Origin: an uncultured Flavobacteriales bacterium
Lineage (GTDB): Bacteria > Bacteroidota > Bacteroidia > Flavobacteriales_E > Vicingaceae
Assembly (NCBI GenBank): GCA_905479995.1
Contig: CAJQON010000040.1
Location: forward strand, 1-64,000
Reading direction: 5' to 3'
Length of the DNA stretch: 64,000 bases
The notes below the pieces were generated by a model. The model ran no database searches, was not told the origin of the DNA, and was given only the letters and a program-made list of their open reading frames with translations. Position 1 is the first letter of the stretch. Every line of letters starts with the position of its first letter. The position numbers and the translations under genes were made by a program. This document shows positions 52,100-60,644 of the stretch, in pieces.

Positions 52100-53122
52100 T
52101 TAGATCTTTCCTTTTTCAGAAAGCATAATGGCAATACTTTTTGTTGGGTTAAAATGAGCAAAAATGATAACCATTACCACGGTAATAGGAACACTTAACA
52201 ACATGCCTGTTATTCCCCAAAGTGCTCCCCAAATGGAAAGTGCAAATATGGCTACCAAAGGACTAATATTTAATGAATTTCCCATTAGTTTAGGCTCTAA
52301 AATATTTCCTACAATAACCTGAATGGTTCCTACAAATCCTAAAACCATTAAGCATGCGTTAAAATCGCCAAATTGAAGTAAACAAAACACAGCAGGAAAA
52401 AGTGTACCTATTAATGAACCAATGGTAGGAATGTAGTTCAGTAAGAAAATAAGAAATGCCCAAAATAATGGAGCATCAATACCTATGAATAACAATGCGA
52501 TATAACTTGCTGCACCTGTAATAACACTTACTAATGTTTTTAAACCAATGTATTGCGAAACAGATTTTTCTATTTTCTCTAATATACCATTGATCTCTTT
52601 GTACTTATCATTGTTCGAAAAAACCAGTTTTAATTTGTTGTGAAAATTGGCTTCTTCTAAGAAAATAAATAAAGCATAAATAATAATGATAAAAGCATTG
52701 CTTAATAAATCGGTTAAGGATTTAAATATTTCTTTTAATACAGAACCAAAATCAAACTCACCAACATGTGCTTTTAAGTATTCGGCCAAGTTAATTTGAA
52801 ATAGTTCATTTATTTGAGCAATCATTATACTAATGTTAGCTTCATAAGTAGGGTACGATTTGCTTAAAGCATTGATGTTGGTAGAGAGTAATTTGGAGAT
52901 TAACCCAAAAACAGAAATGATGATGACGGAAGTAATTAAGTTTTTTATCCAAGAAGGAAAAGTGTTTTTAATGAACTTAATCCGATTTAAGGTTTGCCTG
53001 ATTTTTCTTACTAAAAACCAAAGTAATAAAGCAAATACAAAAGGAATTAACAAAAACTTGCCGTAAATCAGAGTAACAACTATCGCAATTATGCTAATAA
53101 AAAAGTAGGCAGTGTTTTTCAT
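52100..53122 (-). CDS. AI-2E family transporter
   Basis: Multi-TM with LLNYIPTIGSLIGTLFPAV, VGNILEPKLMGNSLNISPL, LWGITGMLLSVPI. Confidence 0.93.
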   Translation of the reverse strand: MKNTAYFFISIIAIVVTLIYGKFLLIPFVFALLLWFLVRKIRQTLNRIKFIKNTFPSWIKNLITSVIIISVFGLISKLLSTNINALSKSYPTYEANISIMIAQINELFQINLAEYLKAHVGEFDFGSVLKEIFKSLTDLLSNAFIIIIYALFIFLEEANFHNKLKLVFSNNDKYKEINGILEKIEKSVSQYIGLKTLVSVITGAASYIALLFIGIDAPLFWAFLIFLLNYIPTIGSLIGTLFPAVFCLLQFGDFNACLMVLGFVGTIQVIVGNILEPKLMGNSLNISPLVAIFALSIWGALWGITGMLLSVPITVVMVIIFAHFNPTKSIAIMLSEKGKI

Positions 53123-53176
53123 AGTTGTTTTTTAGAACTGTTAAATTAAATAAAAACAACCAAATTCTGTTTGTTA

Positions 53177-54103
53177 TTAATCGTAATATTTAAACCTAAA
53201 TATTTTTAAAAAGTCTTCAGGAACCTTCGTTTCAAAAGTCATTTCATCCTGTGTTTTTGGATGTAAAAAGGTGAGTTTTCGGAGGTGTAAAGCTGTTCTG
53301 TTTAGTGGGTTCTGAGTACTTCCGTATTTTTTATCGCCAACTATTGGGTGTTTCATGTCTTGCAAATGAACCCTCAATTGGTTTTTACGTTCTGTGTGTA
53401 ACCACGCTTCCAATAAAGTAAAAAAATCGTTTTTCTTTACCACCTCATATTTACTAATGCCCTCTTTTCCATCTTTTGGGTTTTTGCTGGAGTGAACAAT
53501 TAATGCTTTACTTTCTTTTAAGTAAGATTTAATGGTTGCGTTGTCTTCCTCAATTGTTCCTTCGGCAACAACTAAATACATGTTTTTAGCAAAAGTTCGT
53601 TCCCAGTTTTCTTGCAATTCTAATTGAGCAGTTCTGTTTTTTGCAAATACCATTAAACCAGAAGCTTCACGATCTAATCGATGTACCACAAAAAGCTTGG
53701 CAACAGGATTTTCTAATTGAATATGGTTGGTAACAATTCTGTAAGCTGTTTGTCTTTTTTCTTTAGAAGAACCGATGGATAATAAACCACTTCGTTTATT
53801 AATTACGATAACATCATCATCTTCAAAAATAATTTTAACACCTTCATAGTTTTGTTTACGGTGAGCAGTGTCCCAGTTTACAATTACCTGATCGTCCTTT
53901 TTAAGCGGATGATTGTGCTTGGTAATAATATCTTTATTAACCTTAAACTGCTTATGGGTTAGCATTCCCTTAATTTTGTTTTTGGTTTTATCTTTTACAT
54001 TTAAAAGTAAAAAAGGCAAGAGTTCCATTTCTTGTTCAACAACAAAAGTGCTGTGTCTATTTTTTTTATTCTTACTTGTATACTTGCTGTTCTTTTTACT
54101 CAT
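53177..54103 (-). CDS. RluA family pseudouridine synthase
   Basis: S4-like N-term; FVVHRLDREASGLMVFAKN; NQLRVHLQDMKHPIVGDKKYG. Confidence 0.93.
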   Translation of the reverse strand: MSKKNSKYTSKNKKNRHSTFVVEQEMELLPFLLLNVKDKTKNKIKGMLTHKQFKVNKDIITKHNHPLKKDDQVIVNWDTAHRKQNYEGVKIIFEDDDVIVINKRSGLLSIGSSKEKRQTAYRIVTNHIQLENPVAKLFVVHRLDREASGLMVFAKNRTAQLELQENWERTFAKNMYLVVAEGTIEEDNATIKSYLKESKALIVHSSKNPKDGKEGISKYEVVKKNDFFTLLEAWLHTERKNQLRVHLQDMKHPIVGDKKYGSTQNPLNRTALHLRKLTFLHPKTQDEMTFETKVPEDFLKIFRFKYYD

Positions 54104-54204
54104 TGTTGAAAAGCTCTTAATTACTTTATTGAAGCTGCGAAGTTAGTGATTTAGAATGAAGTGTTAACAATTCTTAATGTTTGATAATTTCCGTTGGTAA
54201 ATAG

Positions 54205-54235
54205 TTTAAATACCTTATTCTTCTTAGTAACTTTG
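54205..54235 (+). promoter_or_regulatory. Bacteroidota-type promoter candidate for mutL (TTTA-N19-TAACTTTG)
   Basis: Near-consensus spacing and -7 box, 26 nt upstream of mutL ATG. Confidence 0.45.
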
Positions 54236-54260
54236 AGGCTTAGAAATTTCGAAAAAATAA

Positions 54261-56099
54261 ATGGCAGATATCATTCAATTATTACCAGATGCAGTAGCAA
54301 ATCAAATTGCTGCAGGTGAAGTAATTCAGCGGCCAGCAAGTGCGGTGAAGGAATTATTGGAAAATGCAATTGATGCTGGTGCTGATACCATTTCGTTGGT
54401 AATAAAAGATGCCGGAAAAACACTGATTCAGGTAAATGATAATGGTAGTGGAATGTCTGAAACTGATGCTCGATTGAGTTTTGAGCGTCATGCAACATCA
54501 AAAATTAAACATGCTGCCGATTTGTTTAATTTAAATACTAAAGGATTTAGAGGTGAGGCTTTGGCATCTATTGCAGCAATTGCTCATGCAGAGTTAAAGA
54601 CAAGAAAAGAGGGGAATGAGTTAGGAACTCGACTTATTGTTGAAGGAAGTGAAGTAAAGGAACAAGAAGTTTGTTCTACCAGTATAGGGACATCTTTTTC
54701 TATCAAAAATTTGTTTTACAATGTACCTGCCAGAAGAAACTTTTTAAAATCTAACCCTGTTGAAGTGAAACACATTATTGATGAGTTTCAACGCGTAGCA
54801 TTGGTTCATGCCGACATAAACTTTAGCATGCATAACAATGGGAACGAAGTGCTTAACTTAAAAAAAGGAAGTTTCCGTCAGCGTATTGTTGGCATATTTG
54901 GAGATAAGTACAACCAAAAGTTAGTGCCTATTGCAGAAGAAACAGACCTGGTAGTAATAGAAGGTTTTGCTAGTAAGCCAGAGTTTGCTAAAAAAACTAG
55001 AGGTGAGCAATACTTTTTTGTGAACGATAGATTTATAAAAAGCAATTATTTGAACCACGCAGTTCAAAATGCGTTTGATCAGTTGTTGAGTAAGGATCAA
55101 TTTCCGTCTTACTTTTTAAAATTATCAATAGATCCTACAAAAATTGACATCAATATTCATCCAACAAAAACAGAAATTAAGTTTGAAGATGAACGTGCCA
55201 TTTATGCCATTATAAGAACAGCAGTGAAACAAGCATTGGGTAAATTTAACATTGCTCCAACTTTAGATTTTGAACAAGAAAATAGCTTTAACGTTCCGTT
55301 GAAAAGAGAAAACGAACCAGTTAAAGCTCCAACCATAAAAGTAAATCCCAACTACAATCCTTTCGAAACAAAGACTGTTGCATCACCTAAAAAACCTAGA
55401 ACGGAAAATTGGGAATCGCTGTACAATTCTTTCGAAAAGGATACTAAAGACATTGTTGAACACCTAGAAGTTGAGGAGCATAAAGAAGAACAGCAAGTAA
55501 TTGCAACTAACTGGGATGATACAGAAGAGGAAGAGCAAAAAGCTTTACTTCAGTTGCACAATAAATACATTTTAACTCAGTTAAAATCGGGTTTTTTAAT
55601 TGTAGACCAACAACGAGCGCATGAACGTATTTTGTTTGAACAATACATTAGTCATTTGGCTTTAGGAAAAGGGGTGAGCCAACAATTGTTGTTTCCAGAA
55701 ACGGTAGATTTTACTCCAGCTGATGCTGAATTATTAAATGAATTGGCAAAGGAAATTGAAACGCTAGGCTTTAATATGGACAAGGTTGGCAGAAATGGTT
55801 TTATTGTAAATGGTGTGCCCGCTGAATTAACTGACCAGAACATAAAAAAAGTAATGGAAGGTTTGCTAGAACAATTTAAAATGAACGAAAGTGAGTTGAA
55901 ATTGAAAAAACACGAAAACCTAGCCATATCCATGGCAAGAAGTGCAGCAATAAAATCGGGTAAAAAATTGAGTGCTGAGGAAATGAATAAATTAGTAGAT
56001 GAATTATTTGCTTGTGAAATGCCTTATACTTTACCCAATGGGAAACCAACCATTGTGTCTTTAAACGTTGACGACTTAAACCAACAATTTGATTACTAA
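54261..56099 (+). CDS. mutL: DNA mismatch repair endonuclease MutL
   Basis: IAAGEVIQRPASAVKELLENAIDAGA, DNGSGM, TKGFRGEALASI; Q(R)AHERILFE C-terminal region. Confidence 0.97.
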   Translation: MADIIQLLPDAVANQIAAGEVIQRPASAVKELLENAIDAGADTISLVIKDAGKTLIQVNDNGSGMSETDARLSFERHATSKIKHAADLFNLNTKGFRGEALASIAAIAHAELKTRKEGNELGTRLIVEGSEVKEQEVCSTSIGTSFSIKNLFYNVPARRNFLKSNPVEVKHIIDEFQRVALVHADINFSMHNNGNEVLNLKKGSFRQRIVGIFGDKYNQKLVPIAEETDLVVIEGFASKPEFAKKTRGEQYFFVNDRFIKSNYLNHAVQNAFDQLLSKDQFPSYFLKLSIDPTKIDINIHPTKTEIKFEDERAIYAIIRTAVKQALGKFNIAPTLDFEQENSFNVPLKRENEPVKAPTIKVNPNYNPFETKTVASPKKPRTENWESLYNSFEKDTKDIVEHLEVEEHKEEQQVIATNWDDTEEEEQKALLQLHNKYILTQLKSGFLIVDQQRAHERILFEQYISHLALGKGVSQQLLFPETVDFTPADAELLNELAKEIETLGFNMDKVGRNGFIVNGVPAELTDQNIKKVMEGLLEQFKMNESELKLKKHENLAISMARSAAIKSGKKLSAEEMNKLVDELFACEMPYTLPNGKPTIVSLNVDDLNQQFDY

Positions 56100-56101
56100 T
56101 T

Positions 56102-56836
56102 ATGAATTTTAAAAACATACCACCAGTTGTAAAAAACCTGTTAATTATTAATGGGCTATTTTATTTGGCTACCATCATGCTTAAAAATCAAGGAATTGAT
56201 TTAAATGAGTTGTTGGGATTGCACTACTGGAAAAGCGAAGGTTTTTATCCGCACCAAATAGTAACTTACATGTTTATGCACAGTTCGGTAGATTTTACTC
56301 ATGTGCTCTTTAACATGTTTGCAGTTTTTATGTTTGGTAGAACCTTAGAACAAGTATGGGGATCGAAGCGATTTTTAATTTATTACATGATTACTGGAGT
56401 TGGTGCAGGAATAATACAATTGCTGGTGACTCACTTTAGGTTAGAGATGTTATATAGTGCTATTCCAGCTGAGGCTTTGGAATTAATTATAAAAGAAGGA
56501 TATGATGTTATTGCCAATGGACAAAACTATAGTGATGCTACTATGGGATCAATTAATGGCATGTTAAATGGCGCAACAGTTGGGGCTTCAGGTGCTGTTT
56601 TTGGAATTTTATTGGCTTTTGGAGTCTTGTTTCCCAATACCGAGTTAATGTTAATGTTTCCTCCAATACCAATTAAAGCCAAGTGGTTTGTTTTGGGATA
56701 TGGAGCAATAGAATTATACATGGGTTTTGCCAATAATCCTAATGATAATGTAGCACATTTTGCTCACTTAGGAGGAATGCTTTTTGGGTTTATTTTATTA
56801 CAAAAATGGAAAAAAGACAGAGGTAATTTTTATTAG
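56102..56836 (+). CDS. Rhomboid family intramembrane serine protease
   Basis: FMHSSVDFTHVLFNMFAVFMFGRTLE, GASGAVFGIL, FAHLGGMLFG. Confidence 0.93.
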   Translation: MNFKNIPPVVKNLLIINGLFYLATIMLKNQGIDLNELLGLHYWKSEGFYPHQIVTYMFMHSSVDFTHVLFNMFAVFMFGRTLEQVWGSKRFLIYYMITGVGAGIIQLLVTHFRLEMLYSAIPAEALELIIKEGYDVIANGQNYSDATMGSINGMLNGATVGASGAVFGILLAFGVLFPNTELMLMFPPIPIKAKWFVLGYGAIELYMGFANNPNDNVAHFAHLGGMLFGFILLQKWKKDRGNFY

Positions 56837-56846
56837 GTAATTTGTT

Positions 56847-56889
56847 GTCAGTTCGAGTGATTCGACTTTAGGAGAATTGTATGGAGAAC
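56847..56889 (+). repeat. Family B hairpin repeat, copy U1 (degenerate)
   Basis: GTCAGTTCGAGTGATTCGACTTTAGGAGAATTGTATGGAGAAC. Confidence 0.7.
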
Positions 56890-56914
56890 TAACCTTAACT
56901 GAAGCATTAAACAA

Positions 56915-56975
56915 AACCTGTTGAGTTCTCGATACATTTTGAATGAAGGATTCAAAATACTCGAACAGACAGGTT
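56915..56975 (-). repeat. Family B hairpin repeat, copy U2, inverted relative to U1
   Basis: AACCTGTTGAGTTCTCGATACATTTTGAATGAAGGATTCAAAATACTCGAACAGACAGGTT; outer arms AACCTGT/ACAGGTT, inner ATTTTGAAT/ATTCAAAAT. Confidence 0.88.
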
Positions 56976-57030
56976 GAAGAAATGTAAAGTGAATAATTTG
57001 ACTTTAATGAGATAATGTAGATAGAATTGA

Positions 57031-57088
57031 CTTGTTGTCAGTTCGAGTGATCCCGATTTTCTCGGGATTGTATCGAGAACAAAACAAG
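57031..57088 (+). repeat. Family B hairpin repeat, copy U3, 2 nt before GIY-YIG ATG
   Basis: CTTGTTGTCAGTTCGAGTGATCCCGATTTTCTCGGGATTGTATCGAGAACAAAACAAG; outer CTTGTT/AACAAG, inner ATCCCGA/TCGGGAT. Confidence 0.9.
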
Positions 57089-57090
57089 AA

Positions 57091-57390
57091 ATGAATAAAC
57101 ACCACATATATTATGTTTATATTTTACAATGTAATGATTCTACATATTATACAGGAGTTACCAATAATGTAGAAAGAAGATTACTAGAGCATCAAACAGG
57201 AGTGGATAAAACTTCTTATACGTTTAAAAGAAGGCCTGTTGAATTGGTTTTTTACGCTGAGTACTCTAATGTTGAAGTAGCCATTGAAAAAGAAAAACAG
57301 TTAAAGAAGTGGGGTAAGAAAAAGAAAGAGGCATTAATTAATGGGGAGTATGATTTGTTGCCCAATTTGGCTAAAAAGAAATTTAAGTAG
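57091..57390 (+). CDS. Single-domain GIY-YIG endonuclease
   Basis: YYVYILQCNDSTYYTGVTNNVERRLLEHQTG ... VAIEKEKQLKKW; catalytic Tyr, Arg, Glu positions intact. Confidence 0.93.
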   Translation: MNKHHIYYVYILQCNDSTYYTGVTNNVERRLLEHQTGVDKTSYTFKRRPVELVFYAEYSNVEVAIEKEKQLKKWGKKKKEALINGEYDLLPNLAKKKFK

Positions 57391-57392
57391 TG

Positions 57393-57453
57393 AATTTGTT
57401 GAGTTCTCGATACATTTTGAATGAAAAATTCAAAACACTCGAACAGACAAATT
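57393..57453 (-). repeat. Family B hairpin repeat, copy U4, 2 nt after GIY-YIG stop
   Basis: AATTTGTTGAGTTCTCGATACATTTTGAATGAAAAATTCAAAACACTCGAACAGACAAATT; outer AATTTGT/ACAAATT, inner TTTTGAAT/ATTCAAAA. Confidence 0.9.
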
Positions 57454-57501
57454 TTAAAAAGGAGTATAGAATAAATAAAAGCGTATATTTTGTTGTCAGT
57501 T
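57450..57501 (+). repeat. 52-bp direct repeat, copy 1 (partner 57538-57589)
   Basis: AATTTTAAAAAGGAGTATAGAATAAATAAAAGCGTATATTTTGTTGTCAGTT; one mismatch to partner. Confidence 0.9.
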
Positions 57502-57537
57502 TGGATGTTCTAAAAAATTCAAAATACTCGAACGGGC
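57495..57537. repeat. Chimeric/degenerate family B unit U5
   Basis: GTCAGTTTGGATGTTCTAAAAAATTCAAAATACTCGAACGGGC: left end of plus-type, right end of minus-type. Confidence 0.6.
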
Positions 57538-57589
57538 AATTTTAAAAAGAAGTATAGAATAAATAAAAGCGTATATTTTGTTGTCAGTT
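57538..57589 (+). repeat. 52-bp direct repeat, copy 2
   Basis: AATTTTAAAAAGAAGTATAGAATAAATAAAAGCGTATATTTTGTTGTCAGTT, offset 88 bp from copy 1. Confidence 0.9.
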
Positions 57590-57633
57590 CGAGTATTCCG
57601 AAGAATTCGGAATGTATCGAGAACAAAACAAAA
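57576..57633 (+). repeat. Family B hairpin repeat, copy U6
   Basis: TTTTGTTGTCAGTTCGAGTATTCCGAAGAATTCGGAATGTATCGAGAACAAAACAAAA; inner ATTCCGAA/TTCGGAAT, outer TTTTGTT/AACAAAA. Confidence 0.88.
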
Positions 57634-57646
57634 CATTAATAAAAAT

Positions 57647-58573
57647 ATGAGTAGCAATCCTTTCATAGCAGATATTAAAAACCAATACAAAAATGGTTCA
57701 GCATTAATTAAGCTAATTATAGTGAATGTGGCCGTGTTTCTTGTTATTAATATACTTCACATCTTATTTCTGTTTTTAGATGTAAAAGAGATGTTTGTAT
57801 TTTTCCCTGATGGTCAACGCTTATTTAAACCAGCCTTGTGGCTTTCAGCTACTTCCGATTTTGGGGAGATAATATACAAGCCATGGTCAATATTGACCTA
57901 CATGTTTTTACATGAAGATCTTTTTCACATATTTTTTAATATGTTAATGTTGTATTTTTCTACAAAACTATTTGTCCAATATTTAAATGAAAAGAAATTA
58001 GTAGCACTTTACTTTCTTGGAGGACTAGCTGGATTAATCTTTTACATGATTGTGTTTAACCTGTTTCCCTATTTTAATGCTTCGGTTGGCAGCCCAATCA
58101 TGGGCGCATCAGCTGCCGTTACATGTATTCTTGTTGCTGTGGCTACATATGTTCCAAATGTGTTGGTTAGACTTATTTTGATTGGGGAAGTGAAACTTAA
58201 ATATATTGTTATTTGCTTAATCCTTATGGATATAATTGGTTTAAGGCAAGGAGTAAATGAAGGTGGTTATTTGGCTCATCTTGGTGGTGCATTGTTTGGG
58301 TTCTTGTACATTCAACAACTTAAAAAAGGAAGAGATTTTTCGGTAAGCTTTATTCGTTTTTTAGCCATGCTAAAATCAATGTTTAAACCTAAAAAGAAGA
58401 TGAAAGTGGTCTATAAAAAAACCGCAAAAACCAAATCAGACTATGTTTATAATGAACAAAAAAAGGCCAATCAACAACAGGTAGATGCCATCTTAGATAA
58501 AATTTCTAAATCAGGTTACGATAGTTTGTCAGGTGATGAAAAGGCTATATTGTTTGATGCCAGCAAAAAGTAA
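57647..58573 (+). CDS. Rhomboid family intramembrane serine protease (second)
   Basis: MFLHEDLFHIFFNMLMLYFSTKL, PIMGASAAVTC, YLAHLGGALFGF; start re-placed at ATG 57647 because the first 23 codons of the track ORF read through repeat U6. Confidence 0.9.
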   Translation: MSSNPFIADIKNQYKNGSALIKLIIVNVAVFLVINILHILFLFLDVKEMFVFFPDGQRLFKPALWLSATSDFGEIIYKPWSILTYMFLHEDLFHIFFNMLMLYFSTKLFVQYLNEKKLVALYFLGGLAGLIFYMIVFNLFPYFNASVGSPIMGASAAVTCILVAVATYVPNVLVRLILIGEVKLKYIVICLILMDIIGLRQGVNEGGYLAHLGGALFGFLYIQQLKKGRDFSVSFIRFLAMLKSMFKPKKKMKVVYKKTAKTKSDYVYNEQKKANQQQVDAILDKISKSGYDSLSGDEKAILFDASKK

Positions 58574-60587
58574 TTAAGGACTCATCAATTTTCCTAAACC
58601 TAACATCTCGTCTCTTAAGCGAGCAGCTTCAATAAAATCTTCATCTTTAGCAGCTTGCCTCATTTTCTTTTTCGTTTCATCCAGCAGTTTTTGGAGCTCA
58701 TCTTTTTTCATATACTGAACCTTTGGATCTGCAGCAATGTTAATCTGTTCAGTAATTTGTTGGTCTATATCGTAAGCATCATCTACCACTTTCGACTGTC
58801 CTAATATTTGGTTCTTAGACTTTACAATTGCGGCAGGTGATAACCCATGTTCAGTATTGTATGCGATTTGTTTAATTCTTTTTCGATCTGTTTCATCTAT
58901 GGTATTTTGCATGGACTTTGTAATCTTATCGGCATACATAATTACCAAGCCATTTACGTTTCTGGCAGCTCTCCCCGAAGTTTGGGTAAGCGAACGTTGT
59001 GATCTTAAAAACCCTTCCTTATCTGCATCTAAAATAGCTACTAATGATACTTCAGGTAAATCCAAGCCTTCTCGTAAAAGGTTTACCCCAATTAATACAT
59101 CGAATAAACCTAAACGTAAATCGCGCAATATCTCTACTCGTTCTAGTGTAACTACTTCGGAGTGAATGTATCGACAACGAATACCATTGTTTTCAAAGTA
59201 CTTGTCTAGCTCTTCGGCCATCCTTTTTGTTAGCGTAGTTACCAAAACGCGTTCATCCTTCTCTGCTCGTTTGGCAATTTCCTCCATCAAATTGTCAATT
59301 TGATTTAAGCTTGGTCTAATTTCTATAATGGGCTCCAATAAACCAGTAGGTCTAATAATTTGTTCTACAATTACACCTTCAGATTGCTCCAATTCGTAAT
59401 CGGCTGGAGTAGCACTAACGTAAACTGTTTGATCAATAATTGAAGCAAATTCCTCAAACTTTAGCGGACGGTTATCCATAGCCGAAGGCAATCTAAAACC
59501 ATATTCTACCAAATTTTGTTTCCGCGATCTATCGCCACCAAACATAGCACCAATTTGCGATACAGTAACATGGCTTTCATCAATTACCGTTAAAAAATCT
59601 TTAGGAAAATAATCCAACAAACAGAACGGACGAGAACCTTCGGTTCTTCTGTCAAAATACCTAGAATAGTTTTCTATACCAGAACAATACCCCAACTCTC
59701 GCATCATCTCTAAATCGTAAGTTACTCTATCTTCAATTCGTTTGGCTTCCAAATGCTTGCCAATTTCCTTGTAATATTCTACCTGCTTCACCATGTCATC
59801 TTGTATTAAATGAATGGCATCTTGCATGCGTTCTTTGGTTGTATTAAAAATATTAGCTGGGTAAATATTTAAGTAATCAAACTCTTCCAGTACATTTCCA
59901 TTAATTGGGTCGAAAGATTCTATTTCTTCAATTTCATCCCCAAAAAAGTAAACGCGGTAAGCTATTTCGGCATAAGCCGGATAAATGTCAACGGTGTCTC
60001 CTTTTACCCTAAAATTTCCACGTTGAAAATCGGCTTCTGTTCTAGAGTATAAACTTTGTACCAATCGCAATAAAAACTTATTTCGGCTAATTACATCACC
60101 TGTTTTTATTTTTACAATGTTCTCCTGAAAATCTTCAGGATTACCAATTCCATAAATACAAGAAACCGAAGCAATTACAATTACATCTTGTCGGCCAGAT
60201 AGAAGAGAAGTGGTGGTACTTAACCTCAACTTTTCAATTTCATCGTTAATAGACATGTCTTTTTCAATGTACGTATCCGTTACTGGAAGGTAGGCTTCTG
60301 GCTGATAATAGTCATAATAAGACACAAAATACTCTACAGCATTATCTGGAAAAAAACTGTTTAAACTCTCCGTATAATTGTGCCGCTAAGGTTTTGTTGT
60401 GGCTCAAAATTAGGGTAGGTCGTTGCACTTTTTCAATGACATTGGCAATGGTAAAAGTTTTACCAGAACCAGTTACACCAAGTAAAGTTTGAGCAGAAGT
60501 TCCATTGCTTATTCCTTCACTCAATTGATCAATTGCCGCAGGTTGATCTCCAGTAGGTTTAAAGTCGGATACAATTTTAAATGGCAT
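58574..60587 (-). pseudogene. uvrB: Excinuclease ABC subunit UvrB, apparently frameshifted at a 7-nt homopolymer (60350-60356)
   Basis: 60342-60587 encodes UvrB N-term ([46 protein letters not shown]); 58574-60325 encodes the rest; removing one T restores [23 protein letters not shown]. Confidence 0.93.
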
Positions 60588-60644
60588 AGTGTAAAGGTAT
60601 TAGAAAAGCTTTAAATATATTTGTTAAACATACATTTAGTTTTA

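Larger units (their letters stand above)
57031..57453 (+). mobile_element. Putative GIY-YIG/inverted-hairpin mobile cassette
   Basis: Inverted repeats U3 and U4 flank the GIY-YIG ORF with 2-nt gaps each side; mobility is inferred. Confidence 0.5.

Noticed and set aside
57031-57633. CRISPR-like array
   Set aside because: Repeats are inverted, irregularly spaced, and surround genes; no regular spacers or cas genes
57496-57690. 64-aa minus-strand ORF
   Set aside because: Translation of repeats U5/U6 and their duplicated flank
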